Shown here one piece after another: positions 1 to 6,911 of a stretch of DNA of 15,289 nucleotides (positions within the stretch are counted from its first letter, which is position 1; every line of letters starts with the position of its first letter). Where the stretch lies: positions 1-15,289 of the forward strand of contig CALWEB010000001.1 of assembly GCA_944376955.1 (NCBI GenBank), written 5' to 3'. A program made the position numbers and the translations under genes. The stretch comes from an uncultured Agathobaculum sp. GTDB lineage: Bacteria; Bacillota; Clostridia; Oscillospirales; Butyricicoccaceae. A model generated the notes under the pieces. That model saw only the letters and a list, made by a program, of their open reading frames with translations, was not told where the DNA came from and did no database searches.

Positions 1-72
1 GGGACTTGAACCCGTACGTCGATTGACACACGCCCCTCAAACGTGCCTGTCTACCAGTTCCAGCACACTCGC
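1..72 (-). tRNA. tRNA-Leu (anticodon GAG), 3' end cut by window start
   Basis: Read on the minus strand, the 5' end of the mature tRNA is at 72. It starts GCGAGTG, followed by a D-arm containing CTGGTAGAC. A 5-bp anticodon stem (41-45 with 29-33) closes a 7-nt loop at 34-40 whose centre, 36-38, reads GAG on the minus strand. A long variable arm then leads into a T-arm (GGGTTCAAGTCCC) that runs off the window edge. The long variable arm and GAG anticodon fit a class II leucine tRNA reading CUC/CUU. The 3' acceptor strand is not visible, so acceptor pairing could not be checked. Confidence 0.93.
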
Positions 73-116
73 ATTCTCTTTCGTATCGAGTCGCCTCACT
101 GTCAGCGACAAATAGT

Positions 117-145
117 ATTATATCGAAGAAGGGGCGCGTTGTCAA
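117..145 (-). promoter_or_regulatory. Consensus sigma-A type promoter of the tRNA-Leu gene
   Basis: On the minus strand there is a perfect -35 TTGACA (140-145), a 17-nt spacer and a perfect -10 TATAAT (117-122). Transcription would start near 110, giving a leader of about 38 nt before the tRNA 5' end at 72. Stretch 146-198, between this promoter and the end of the xdhC-like gene, is AT-rich. It holds only a weak AGTCA/TGACT pairing followed by T's on the minus strand, which could be a poor terminator for the long operon; I do not call it. Confidence 0.88.
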
Positions 146-198
146 CATATTTTCTCAAAAAAGTCAAAAAATTTTGGGGTGTTTCATGACTCGCTAAA

Positions 199-1152
199 TT
201 ACAGTGCAGCGCGCCACGAAATCAGCTGCGCTGCAATGGAGACCGCGATCTCGGCCGGGGTTTGCGCGCCGATTTCCAAGCCGATGGGGGTGATGATACG
301 CTGCTGCGCTGCTTCGGGGAACCCCTCCTGCGCCAAAGTGCAAAACAGCGTTTCACGTTTGCGGCGGCTGCCCATCAGGCCGATGTAGGAGACGGGGGTG
401 GACAACGCATAGCGTACGGCTTCCGCGTCGCCTTCGTGGCCGCGCGTCATGATGCAAAAGGCATCCGCTTCGGTCGGTTGCAATGTGCCGGACAGCCCGG
501 CGGCCAGACCGGACAGCGGTGTGACCACGGTATGCTCGGCATGGGGGAAGCGCGCAGGGGAGCAGAAGTCCGGACGGTCGTCGATGACGACATGCCGGAA
601 GTCCAGCCGGTGCAGCAGTGCGCACAGTTCGTGCGACACATGGCCGCCGCCGATAACAAATACCCGTCCTGCGTCGGTCAGCGGCACGCATAGAGCGTCT
701 TTGCCGTCTAGTGGCAAAATGGTCGGTCGGGAGGGCAGTGCGCTGTCCTGTGCAATATAGGGCGCCGCGCCGTCCATCGGCAGGCACAGCCAGACCGGTG
801 TTTTGGCTTGCAGGGCGGTGCGTGCTGCGCGCAGCGGCGTAGGATCGGCCAATGGGGTGAACAGCACTTCGGCTGTGCCGCCGCACACCATGCCCAGACT
901 GCCTGCCTTGCGGTTGTCCAGCTCGAAGCGTGTCAAGCGGCCGTAAGTGGGCTGTGCGGCTGCAAGTTCTAAGCAGCGATGTTCGAGCAGGCCGCCGCCG
1001 ATCGTGCCGTGCAGCAGCCCCTGCGTGCCCGCCAGCAGCATCGCGCCTTCCTTGCGCGGTGTGGAGCCAGTCGCGCGTGCAATCGTCACCAGCATGGCTG
1101 GGCGATTGGCCTCGAGTTCATGCAGCGCGGCGGCCAGTAGTTGCTCAAACAT
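199..1152 (-). CDS. XdhC/CoxI-family molybdenum hydroxylase maturation protein
   Basis: The 317-aa protein has the two-domain XdhC architecture. The N-terminal XdhC/CoxI domain shows GSTPR (29-33), GTIGGG (49-54) and MVCGG (88-92). The C-terminal Rossmann-like domain has GGGHVS (168-173) followed by an acidic pair after a beta strand (D191, D192) and MGSRRKR near residue 260. XdhC proteins bind molybdenum cofactor, promote its sulfuration and hand it to xanthine dehydrogenase-type enzymes in the cytosol. The gene is the last of the long minus-strand operon, 12 nt after modC; its AAGGAGG site overlaps the modC stop region. With selD, yqeB and yqeC nearby, its likely client is a selenium-dependent molybdenum hydroxylase, but no such enzyme is in the window. 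The family call is secure; the exact client is inference. Confidence 0.93.
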   Translation of the reverse strand: MFEQLLAAALHELEANRPAMLVTIARATGSTPRKEGAMLLAGTQGLLHGTIGGGLLEHRCLELAAAQPTYGRLTRFELDNRKAGSLGMVCGGTAEVLFTPLADPTPLRAARTALQAKTPVWLCLPMDGAAPYIAQDSALPSRPTILPLDGKDALCVPLTDAGRVFVIGGGHVSHELCALLHRLDFRHVVIDDRPDFCSPARFPHAEHTVVTPLSGLAAGLSGTLQPTEADAFCIMTRGHEGDAEAVRYALSTPVSYIGLMGSRRKRETLFCTLAQEGFPEAAQQRIITPIGLEIGAQTPAEIAVSIAAQLISWRAAL

Positions 1153-1164
1153 GGGTTTTCCTCC

Positions 1165-2208
1165 TTATCGGGTCAGCAGCAGTACATTTTCCGGCGCAAT
1201 GCCCAGCACATCAGGCGGGGCCGCGGGTTTGCGGTCTTTGGGCAGCCGCCACCACAGGGGTGGTGCGCTTTTGTCTTGTTCCACATAACGGAATAGCAAA
1301 ATCCATTCGAAGGGTTCTTCCAGCTCGTCCACCCATTGCACCCGTGCGCGGTTGGCCGCGGCGCGTGGGTGAAAATAATGCGCCCGCAGGCCGCTGGCGC
1401 ATAGATCGTCCGGCACGGGCTGCGCGGCGGTAAACCGCAGCCCCCATGCGGGCGCTTCAACCGTCCGTTCGTCAATTTTACGGGCGGGGGTGATGTTTTT
1501 GCAGCCGGTCAAGCGCGCGGCGGTCTCGCTGCGCGGGTCGGCAAAGACTTCTTTGGTTGCGCCGTCGCGCACGATGCGGCCATTCTCCATCACACACAGC
1601 TGTCCGCACAGATGATAGGCCTCGTCTCGGCTGTGGGTGACCAATACGGCTTGCCGCCCATAGGAACGCAGCAAGGCAAGGAACTGCGGTTGCAGTTGGT
1701 CGCGCAGATGGCTGTCCAGCGCGGAAAATGGCTCGTCGAGCAGCAACAGGCGCGGCTCGTTGACCAACATACGCGCAAGCGCTACACGCTGCGCCTGCCC
1801 GCCGGAGAGCTGCGCTGGGCGCAGCTTTTCTAGGCCATCGAGTTGCATCATCTCGATCATCTTGCGCAGGCGGCGTTGGCGCACGGCGGTGTCGCGTTCA
1901 CGGTGCAGGCCGGTCAGGATATTGCGCTCGACCGTCAGGTGCGGGAACAGGGCGTATTGCTGGAACAAATAGCCCACGCGCCGCTGCTGTGGCTTGAGAT
2001 TGATGCCACGCGCCGAGTCGAACAGCGTTTCTCCATCGAGTATGATGCGGCCTTCATCCGGCGTTTCTACGCCAGCGATGCACTTAAGGGTCAGGCTTTT
2101 ACCGCATCCGGACGCACCCAACAGCCCGGTGACCGCGTCTTCTGCGTCAAAGGCGGTTTCCAGCACGAAATCCCCCAGCCGTTTGCGGATTTCCACATGC
2201 AGGCTCAC
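1165..2208 (-). CDS. modC: Molybdate ABC transporter ATP-binding protein ModC
   Basis: The 347-aa protein is the ATPase that powers molybdate import through ModB. Visible motifs: Walker A GASGCGKS (31-38), Q-loop around Q83-Q84, ABC signature LSGGQ (134-138), Walker B LLLLDE (154-159), and switch His H192 in VTHSRDEAY. The C-terminal third (about 235-347) fits the extra regulatory domain of ModC proteins. However, it is rich in Trp, Pro and charged residues and I cannot recognise a clear Mop/TOBE pattern in it. The start codon is GTG; it overlaps the modB TGA stop in the arrangement GTGA, which suggests translational coupling. Sulfate or tungstate specificity cannot be excluded by sequence, but the operon is full of molybdopterin genes, so molybdate (or tungstate) is the best call. 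Confidence 0.93.
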   Translation of the reverse strand: MSLHVEIRKRLGDFVLETAFDAEDAVTGLLGASGCGKSLTLKCIAGVETPDEGRIILDGETLFDSARGINLKPQQRRVGYLFQQYALFPHLTVERNILTGLHRERDTAVRQRRLRKMIEMMQLDGLEKLRPAQLSGGQAQRVALARMLVNEPRLLLLDEPFSALDSHLRDQLQPQFLALLRSYGRQAVLVTHSRDEAYHLCGQLCVMENGRIVRDGATKEVFADPRSETAARLTGCKNITPARKIDERTVEAPAWGLRFTAAQPVPDDLCASGLRAHYFHPRAAANRARVQWVDELEEPFEWILLFRYVEQDKSAPPLWWRLPKDRKPAAPPDVLGIAPENVLLLTR

Positions 2209-2873
2209 GCGCGCTGTACCCCCTTTTGGCGGCGCTCGAGCAGGTTAATGGTCAGCAGCACCGTCGCTGAGATGGCGAGGTTGACCAGCACCCAGAAAAA
2301 AGCATGGGTATCGTCGCCCGTGCGCCAAAGCTGGTAGACCGTGGTCGAGATGGTCGCGGTCTTGCCGGGGGTGTAGCCGATCAGCATACTAGTCGCGCCG
2401 TATTCGCCAAGTGCGCGTGCAAAGCCCAGCACCACGCCCGCGATGATGCCCTCCCGGCAGGCGGGCATCCGGATGCGCCAGAAAATATAGGTATTCGACA
2501 GGCCAAGCGTCTGCCCAGCTTGCGCGAGTGTTTCGTCAAAGGCCTCGAACGCGCCGCGCGCGGTGCGGTAGAGTAGGGGAAAGGCGACCACCGCCGCCGC
2601 GATCACACCGCCGTACCATGTCATAACGAATTTCACGCAGATCTGCGCGAGCGCCATGCCGAGTGGACGGCGAGAACCAAATAACAGCAGCAGAAAATAG
2701 CCAATGACCGTAGGCGGCAGCACGAGTGGCAGCGTTAGCACCACGTCCAGCACGCCTTTCGCTAGGCGCGGCAGACGCACCGCATAATAGGCAGCGGCAA
2801 TACCTGTAAAAAACACAATCACGCTGCTCAGCGCTGCGATGCGCAGGGAATTGAAGAGCGGATACCAGTCCAA
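2205..2873 (-). CDS. modB: Molybdate ABC transporter permease ModB
   Basis: The 222-aa integral membrane protein has about five to six hydrophobic segments. A permease-type coupling (EAA) loop lies about residues 109-133 (GAFEAFDETLAQAGQTLG), followed by GEYGATSMLIGYTPGKT, which is typical of ModB. It forms the membrane channel for molybdate. The start is a TTG at 2873. An in-frame TGA lies three codons upstream, so no longer start is possible, and the N-terminus MDWYPLFNSLRIAAL matches the usual ModB start. An AGGAG site sits about 12 nt upstream, a long spacing. The gene overlaps modC by 4 bp and is separated from modA by 61 bp that include a hairpin. Confidence 0.93.
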   Translation of the reverse strand: MDWYPLFNSLRIAALSSVIVFFTGIAAAYYAVRLPRLAKGVLDVVLTLPLVLPPTVIGYFLLLLFGSRRPLGMALAQICVKFVMTWYGGVIAAAVVAFPLLYRTARGAFEAFDETLAQAGQTLGLSNTYIFWRIRMPACREGIIAGVVLGFARALGEYGATSMLIGYTPGKTATISTTVYQLWRTGDDTHAFFWVLVNLAISATVLLTINLLERRQKGVQRA

Positions 2874-2897
2874 GGGAAAAAATCACTCCTTTTGCAA

Positions 2898-2925
2898 ACG
2901 GGGCAGTGCATATGCCCTGTCCCGT
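2898..2925 (-). promoter_or_regulatory. Intercistronic hairpin between modA and modB
   Basis: The 9-nt arms ACGGGGCAG (2898-2906) and CTGTCCCGT (2917-2925) pair with one mismatch around a loop holding the palindrome GCATATGC. In the minus-strand transcript the odd pair is A-C. No T run follows, so it is not a standard terminator. A stable hairpin after a binding-protein gene is a common way to keep modA mRNA more abundant than modBC mRNA; that role is inferred here. Confidence 0.55.
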
Positions 2926-2934
2926 TGGTGGTCT

Positions 2935-3789
2935 TTACAGTCCGGTAACCGGGGAAAAACCGACCGAGGTGAAAACTGCCATGGCCTCATCGGTGGACAG
3001 ATAGTCGAGAAACGCTTGTGCTGCTTCTGGGTGTGTCGAGGTCTTGAGCACGGCGGCCGGGTAGATAACTTGGCCGCACATGTCGGCAGCGGCTTCAGCT
3101 ACAATGGTCAGGCTGTCACTGAAGGCATCGGTCGCGTAAATGATGCCAGCGTCCACGCTGCCCTCGCGCACTTGTGTGGTGACCTCTTTGACATTGGTGC
3201 CGTAGGTGATGCAGCCCGCACCCGCGAGCGCGGCTTCATCCAACCCGTAGTAAGTCAGAATTTTCTGGGTGTACTGGCCGACCGGCACATCGCTGTTACC
3301 CATCGCCAGCAGGATGTCGCCTGCCTGCAAGTGCTGGGCGAGCGAATCAAAGCTGTCGATGCCCTTGGGGTTGCCCTCGGGCACGGCGAGTGTCACCTTG
3401 TTTTCCAGCAGGTTGAGGCGGCTGTCGGACTGCACAAAATCCAGCCCTTCGGTATTGACTGAGGCATCTGCCGCGGCGTCCAGCTGATCCATTTGCTTCT
3501 GCGCGGCGGAAATAAATACATCGCAGTCCGCGCCCTCCTGAATCTGGGTTTTGAGCGTGCCGGAGGAATCAAAGTTGAAGGTCAGCGTCACGTTTGGTGC
3601 AACGGTCTTGTAGTCCTCCGCGATCTGCTCGAGCGTTTCGGTCAGGCTCGCCGCTGCAAACACAATGAGTTCGGTCGGCTTGCTGCCGTCCTCGTTTGTC
3701 GCCGCGTCCGTTCCGCCACTGCCGGAGGAGCAGGCGGTCAGGCTGACCGCCATGCACGCGGCCAGCAGTCCTGCAAGTAGTTTTTTCAT
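2935..3789 (-). CDS. modA: Molybdate-binding lipoprotein ModA
   Basis: The 284-aa extracellular binding protein captures molybdate for ModBC. A lipoprotein signal peptide is clear: MKKLL, a hydrophobic core, then lipobox LTAC with C20 as the lipidated cysteine, and a Ser/Gly-rich linker to about residue 37. The mature domain begins with ELIVFAAASL (40-49), continues with FDSSGTLKTQI (73-83) and DVFISAAQKQMD; these are the oxyanion-binding loops and hallmarks of the ModA family. Later it has MGNSDVPVGQYT. Length is normal for the family plus lipoprotein leader. An AGGAG site precedes the ATG. The gene follows the MOSC-MogA fusion by 77 bp, the largest intercistronic gap in this operon. Confidence 0.95.
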   Translation of the reverse strand: MKKLLAGLLAACMAVSLTACSSGSGGTDAATNEDGSKPTELIVFAAASLTETLEQIAEDYKTVAPNVTLTFNFDSSGTLKTQIQEGADCDVFISAAQKQMDQLDAAADASVNTEGLDFVQSDSRLNLLENKVTLAVPEGNPKGIDSFDSLAQHLQAGDILLAMGNSDVPVGQYTQKILTYYGLDEAALAGAGCITYGTNVKEVTTQVREGSVDAGIIYATDAFSDSLTIVAEAAADMCGQVIYPAAVLKTSTHPEAAQAFLDYLSTDEAMAVFTSVGFSPVTGL

Positions 3790-3835
3790 GGATTTTCTCC
3801 TTTGCCCCGTCTTTCAGAGGCGTTTATTTTCAACC

Positions 3836-3851
3836 CGCCGGTTTTACGGCG
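3836..3851 (-). repeat. Small GC hairpin upstream of modA
   Basis: CGCCG (3836-3840) and CGGCG (3847-3851) flank a 6-nt AT-rich loop within the gap between the MOSC-MogA gene and modA. There is no T run directly after it on the minus strand. It could mark an RNA processing or stability element. The 11-nt string GCCGGTTTTAC at 3837-3847 also occurs at 10557-10567 in the yedE/desulfurase intergenic region. Function unknown. Confidence 0.3.
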
Positions 3852-3866
3852 TGGTCGAATCGAAAA

Positions 3867-4799
3867 TCAGCGGGCGCAGTCCATCCGCTCGCCGCGCAGC
3901 AGCGCGTGCGCGTGTGGAAGCTGATCCAGAAAGACGTCCATGCACTCCATGCAGGCCTTGGGGCTGCCGGGCAGGTTGATGATGAGTGTCCGGCCGCGGA
4001 TAACGGATACCGCGCGTGTCAGCATGGCGCGCGGCGTGATGCGCAGGCTGGCGGCGCGCATAGCTTCGGCGATACCGGGCGCAAGCCGTTCGGCGGCGTC
4101 CAGCGTCGCTTCGGGCGTCAGATCGCGCGGGGAAAAGCCCGTGCCGCCTGTGGTGAGAATGAGGTCGGGCTGACGCTGGTCGGCCAGTTGGATGAGTTTT
4201 TGGGCCAGCCCTTCGCGTCCGTCTGGCAGGATGAGCTGCTCGATGACGGTATAGCCTGCTTGTTGCAGCCGTCCTGCGACCGTCGGGCCGCTCTCGTCCT
4301 GTCGCTCACCCGCAGCGCAGCGGTCGGCCGGGGTGATCCCCGCTGCCGGCAAGGGCAGCGGCGTTTCGCGTGGCACGACCGCCATCTCGCCGCGAGCCGC
4401 AATGCGGCCGCCTGCCAATACACGTGCAAAAATGCCCTCGCGCGGCATGATGCAGTCGCCCATCTTTTGAAAGATCGCGCAGTGGTGGTGGCAGGCCTTG
4501 CCGATTTGCGTCACTTCGAGCAGCACGTCGCCGCAGCGCAGCCATGTGCCGACAGGCAGCGTCCGAAAGTCGATGCCCTCGACGATCAGGTTTTCCCCGA
4601 ATGCGCCGGGGGCGACGTTTGCACCGCGCGCGTTAAACGCAGCGATCTCGTCCGCAGACAGCAAGCTGACCTGCCGATGCCAGTCACCCGCGTGCGCATC
4701 GCCGTCCAGCCCATGGTTGGCAATGAACTGTGCCGCGCCGCGGTTCTCTTTTTGTACGCCGCGCACCGTGCTGGTGCATACGGCGAGTACCTTTCCCAT
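3867..4799 (-). CDS. MOSC domain - MogA/MoaB-like fusion protein
   Basis: The 310-aa protein joins two domains. Residues 1-145 are a MOSC domain with HGLDGDAHAGDWHRQVSLL, a stretch around GAFGENL (65-71) and GKACHHHCAIFQKMGDCIMPREG (100-122), whose cysteines (C103, C107) fit the stand-alone MOSC proteins of Clostridia. Residues about 154-305 are a MogA/MoaB-like molybdopterin adenylyltransferase domain: GERQDESGP (164-172), TTGGTG (216-221) with FSPRDLTPEAT, and LPGSP (276-280). The MogA domain would adenylylate molybdopterin, activating it for metal insertion; the MOSC domain probably handles sulfur or cofactor. The usual VSDR of MogA reads TPADR here, a mild divergence. It starts 1 bp after the moaA stop, with GGAGG inside the end of moaA. 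Domain identity is firm; how the two activities cooperate is inference. Confidence 0.92.
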   Translation of the reverse strand: MGKVLAVCTSTVRGVQKENRGAAQFIANHGLDGDAHAGDWHRQVSLLSADEIAAFNARGANVAPGAFGENLIVEGIDFRTLPVGTWLRCGDVLLEVTQIGKACHHHCAIFQKMGDCIMPREGIFARVLAGGRIAARGEMAVVPRETPLPLPAAGITPADRCAAGERQDESGPTVAGRLQQAGYTVIEQLILPDGREGLAQKLIQLADQRQPDLILTTGGTGFSPRDLTPEATLDAAERLAPGIAEAMRAASLRITPRAMLTRAVSVIRGRTLIINLPGSPKACMECMDVFLDQLPHAHALLRGERMDCAR

Positions 4800-4800
4800 A

Positions 4801-5769
4801 TTATCCTCCGATTTGGTTCATGGATTTGTGTTCGGTAATGTTTTCCCGCTGCGCAAAGCAGTGCGCGGCAGGCTTTTGCAAAATGGCTGCACGAATGGCA
4901 TCCCGTAGCGTCGCATCGTCCGCGCCGTCACGCAGCAGCGGTTTCAGTTCCACGCCTTGCTCATAGCACAGGCAGGGTTTCAATAGCCCGGTACTGGTCA
5001 GCCGTAGGCGGTTGCAGTGGTCGCAAAAGCCGTGGCTGACTGCGTCGATCAGGCCGATGCAGCCTTTGAATCCGGGGGCATGGAAATAATGTGCCGGGCC
5101 GTTTCCGCGTGGCGCTGAGATGGGTTCCAGCTGCGGCCAGTGCGCGCGCAGGCAGTCGAGTACGATTGCAGCGGTTGTCGCTGGAGTGGATTCTGTGCTG
5201 CCAAGCGGCATCCGCTCGATAAAACGCACATCCACCGGCAGTGCCTGTGCCAGTTCAGCCAGCGGGATGAGTTGGTTGGCAGTTTCCGGTAGCAGCACAG
5301 CGTTGACCTTGGTGGGCAGGCGCGCGGCGCAAAGGCGTACTGCGTGCAGCACTTCATCCGCAGTATGTGTTCGGCGGGTGAGACGCTGATATTGTGCATT
5401 GTCCAGCGTGTCCAGACTAATGTTGACCCCGTCCAGCCCAGCCTCACATAATTCATTCAGCAGGGGTGGCAGCAGAAGGCCGTTGGTGGTCAGTGTAACC
5501 TGCCAGACGCCGGGCAGCGCTTTGAGGCGCCGGATGAAGTCTGTGCAGCCCTGCCGCACCAGCGGTTCGCCGCCTGTGACCTTGAAACGGTCGATGCCGA
5601 GCGCAACCGCTGCCGCCGCGATGCGAAGCAGTTCCTCATAGCGCAGCAGATCATCGTGCGCTGTGGTCGGCACGCCCTTATCCGGCATACAGTAGCGGCA
5701 GCGCAGATTGCACCGATCCGTAATGGATAGGCGCAGGTAGTTGATTTTGCGTCCGAAGGAATCCAGCAT
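4801..5769 (-). CDS. moaA: GTP 3',8-cyclase MoaA
   Basis: The 322-aa radical-SAM enzyme rearranges GTP to 3',8-cyclo-GTP, the first committed step of molybdopterin synthesis. The N-terminal [4Fe-4S]/SAM motif is CNLRCRYC (C20, C24, C27), followed by TGGEPL (65-70). The second, substrate-binding cluster is formed by C249, C252 and C266, with the spacing usual for MoaA. The C-terminus ends in ...NQIGG, the di-glycine tail that MoaA needs for catalysis. The ATG start lies 1 bp after the stop of the MoeA-like gene; the ribosome binding site is weak (AAGGGC), pointing to coupled translation. Its usual partner moaC is not in the window. Confidence 0.96.
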   Translation of the reverse strand: MLDSFGRKINYLRLSITDRCNLRCRYCMPDKGVPTTAHDDLLRYEELLRIAAAAVALGIDRFKVTGGEPLVRQGCTDFIRRLKALPGVWQVTLTTNGLLLPPLLNELCEAGLDGVNISLDTLDNAQYQRLTRRTHTADEVLHAVRLCAARLPTKVNAVLLPETANQLIPLAELAQALPVDVRFIERMPLGSTESTPATTAAIVLDCLRAHWPQLEPISAPRGNGPAHYFHAPGFKGCIGLIDAVSHGFCDHCNRLRLTSTGLLKPCLCYEQGVELKPLLRDGADDATLRDAIRAAILQKPAAHCFAQRENITEHKSMNQIGG

Positions 5770-5770
5770 A

Positions 5771-6796
5771 TTATATGCCCTTGCCGAAGCCGCAGTTGGG
5801 GAAGTGGCACTCGGCGCAGTTCAGGCACAGCCCGCCGTGGCCGAGTCCGGCCAGCCAGTCCGCCGTGACAGGCACATCGGCCAGCAGGCGTGGCAGCACC
5901 AGGTCGAAGATCGTGCGTTTTGCGTACATCACACAGCCCGGCAGGCCGCAGACCGGCCTTCCATCCGGCAGATAGGACACGAGGAACATCGCGCCGGGCA
6001 GCACGGGTGCGCCGTAGCTGACGACTTCCGCGCCTGCCTGCCGGATGGCAAGTGGGGTGCGGTCATCTGGATCAACGCTCATGCCGCCGGTGCAGAAAAT
6101 CATCTGCACGCCGTCGTCTGCCATTTTGGTGATCGCGTTGGTAATCTCCGTCGGATCATCGCCACAGACCGCGTGCGCGGCCATTTCACAGCCGTATTCG
6201 GCAAGCTTGCGCTCCAAAACTGGGGTAAACGCATCCTTGATCAGCCCATTGGCGACTTCGCTGCCCGTGGTCACCACGCCGAATGTGCGCGGACGGAAGG
6301 GGATAAGCTGCAAGAGTGGGCTGTCGCCCGCCGTGCGGCGCGCCTGTTTCATCTTCTCTTTTTCGATCACGAGCGGGATGACACGCGTGCCGCACAGTTT
6401 ATCGCCTTTTTTTACCGGGAAACCGCCCGCGCGTGTAGCAATCATCATTTCGCCTAGGCCATTGACTGCGCGCAGACGCTCCACATCGACCAGCAGCAGG
6501 CCGTCCTCGTCTGCGATCAGCTCGATTTTGCCCTCCTTGGGCGCGGTTGCGTGCATATGAGCGCCTTGGCACATGGCGCGCAGGATTTCGGCTGCATCGT
6601 TTTCGTGCAGCATATTTTCGCCCGCTTCCCAGATGTAAATGTGTTCCTTGCCGACACTTAGCAGCACCGGGATGTCCTCCGGCTGGATGATGTGTCCCTT
6701 GCGGAATACCGCGTCCTTGGTCACGCCCGGGATAATCTGAGTGATATCATGGCACAGGACCTGCCCAACGGCATCCTGCGTGCGCATCAGTTTCAT
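5771..6796 (-). CDS. MoeA-like molybdopterin-binding protein with C-terminal Cys cluster
   Basis: The 341-aa protein contains a MoeA/MogA-type molybdopterin-binding fold: GVVTTGSEV, then CTGGMSVDPDDRTP and LPGCVMY, the places where MoeA proteins hold cofactor. The N-terminal part, MRTQDAVGQVLCHDIT, resembles shortened MoeA-like proteins of Clostridia rather than the ~400-aa E. coli enzyme. The extreme C-terminus has four cysteines, C324, C327, C330 and C335 (Cx2Cx2Cx4C, CHFPNCGFGKG), which look like an Fe-S or zinc site. It probably inserts molybdate into adenylylated molybdopterin or acts as a cofactor carrier. Start: the ATG at 6796 has GGAGG six bases upstream; an in-frame ATG at 6835 lies inside the leader hairpin and has no good site. 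First gene of the molybdenum operon. Confidence 0.88.
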   Translation of the reverse strand: MKLMRTQDAVGQVLCHDITQIIPGVTKDAVFRKGHIIQPEDIPVLLSVGKEHIYIWEAGENMLHENDAAEILRAMCQGAHMHATAPKEGKIELIADEDGLLLVDVERLRAVNGLGEMMIATRAGGFPVKKGDKLCGTRVIPLVIEKEKMKQARRTAGDSPLLQLIPFRPRTFGVVTTGSEVANGLIKDAFTPVLERKLAEYGCEMAAHAVCGDDPTEITNAITKMADDGVQMIFCTGGMSVDPDDRTPLAIRQAGAEVVSYGAPVLPGAMFLVSYLPDGRPVCGLPGCVMYAKRTIFDLVLPRLLADVPVTADWLAGLGHGGLCLNCAECHFPNCGFGKGI

Positions 6797-6820
6797 GATA
6801 AGCCTCCAACAGTAAAATGC

Positions 6821-6838
6821 GGATTGCAGACGCAATCC
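6821..6838 (-). promoter_or_regulatory. Leader hairpin / inverted repeat in the moeA-like operon 5' UTR
   Basis: GGATTGC (6821-6827) and GCAATCC (6832-6838) are perfect complements around a 4-nt loop. On the minus strand this lies just downstream of the predicted transcription start near 6845 and ends 24 nt before the ATG. It could be a 5' mRNA-stabilising hairpin or a DNA operator just after +1. No T run follows, so it is not a terminator. Confidence 0.6.
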
Positions 6839-6851
6839 TTGCTATGGTAAA

Positions 6852-6881
6852 ATTGTATCATATTTGAGCGCGGGCAAGCAA
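6852..6881 (-). promoter_or_regulatory. Promoter of the molybdenum operon (moeA-like to xdhC-like)
   Basis: On the minus strand, -35 TTGCTT (6876-6881), an 18-nt spacer and -10 TACAAT (6852-6857). The predicted start is near 6845, giving a leader of about 50 nt. This is too short for a molybdenum-cofactor riboswitch, and none was seen. Confidence 0.65.
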
Positions 6882-6887
6882 CCGATA

Positions 6888-6906
6888 ACCGCCCGGCAAT
6901 GGCGGT
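6888..6906. promoter_or_regulatory. Palindrome midway between the divergent -35 boxes
   Basis: ACCGCC (6888-6893) and GGCGGT (6901-6906) form a perfect inverted repeat with a 7-bp centre. Its centre, at 6897, lies midway between the two divergent -35 boxes (6876-6881 and 6912-6917). A dimeric activator or repressor bound here could control both operons at once. The binding protein is unknown. Confidence 0.45.
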
Positions 6907-6911
6907 CAATG

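Noticed and set aside
1..72. tRNA-Leu gene as an integration site for a mobile element
   Set aside because: No integrase, direct repeat or foreign-looking gene is seen next to it, and its 3' end is outside the window.
146..198. Terminator after the xdhC-like gene
   Set aside because: Only a 5-bp AGTCA/TGACT pairing with a long loop precedes the T run; too weak to call.
3906..4838. A 310-codon plus-strand reading frame opposite the MOSC-MogA and moaA genes
   Set aside because: It is antisense to clearly identified protein domains, has no recognisable family, and long antisense frames are common in GC-rich coding DNA.
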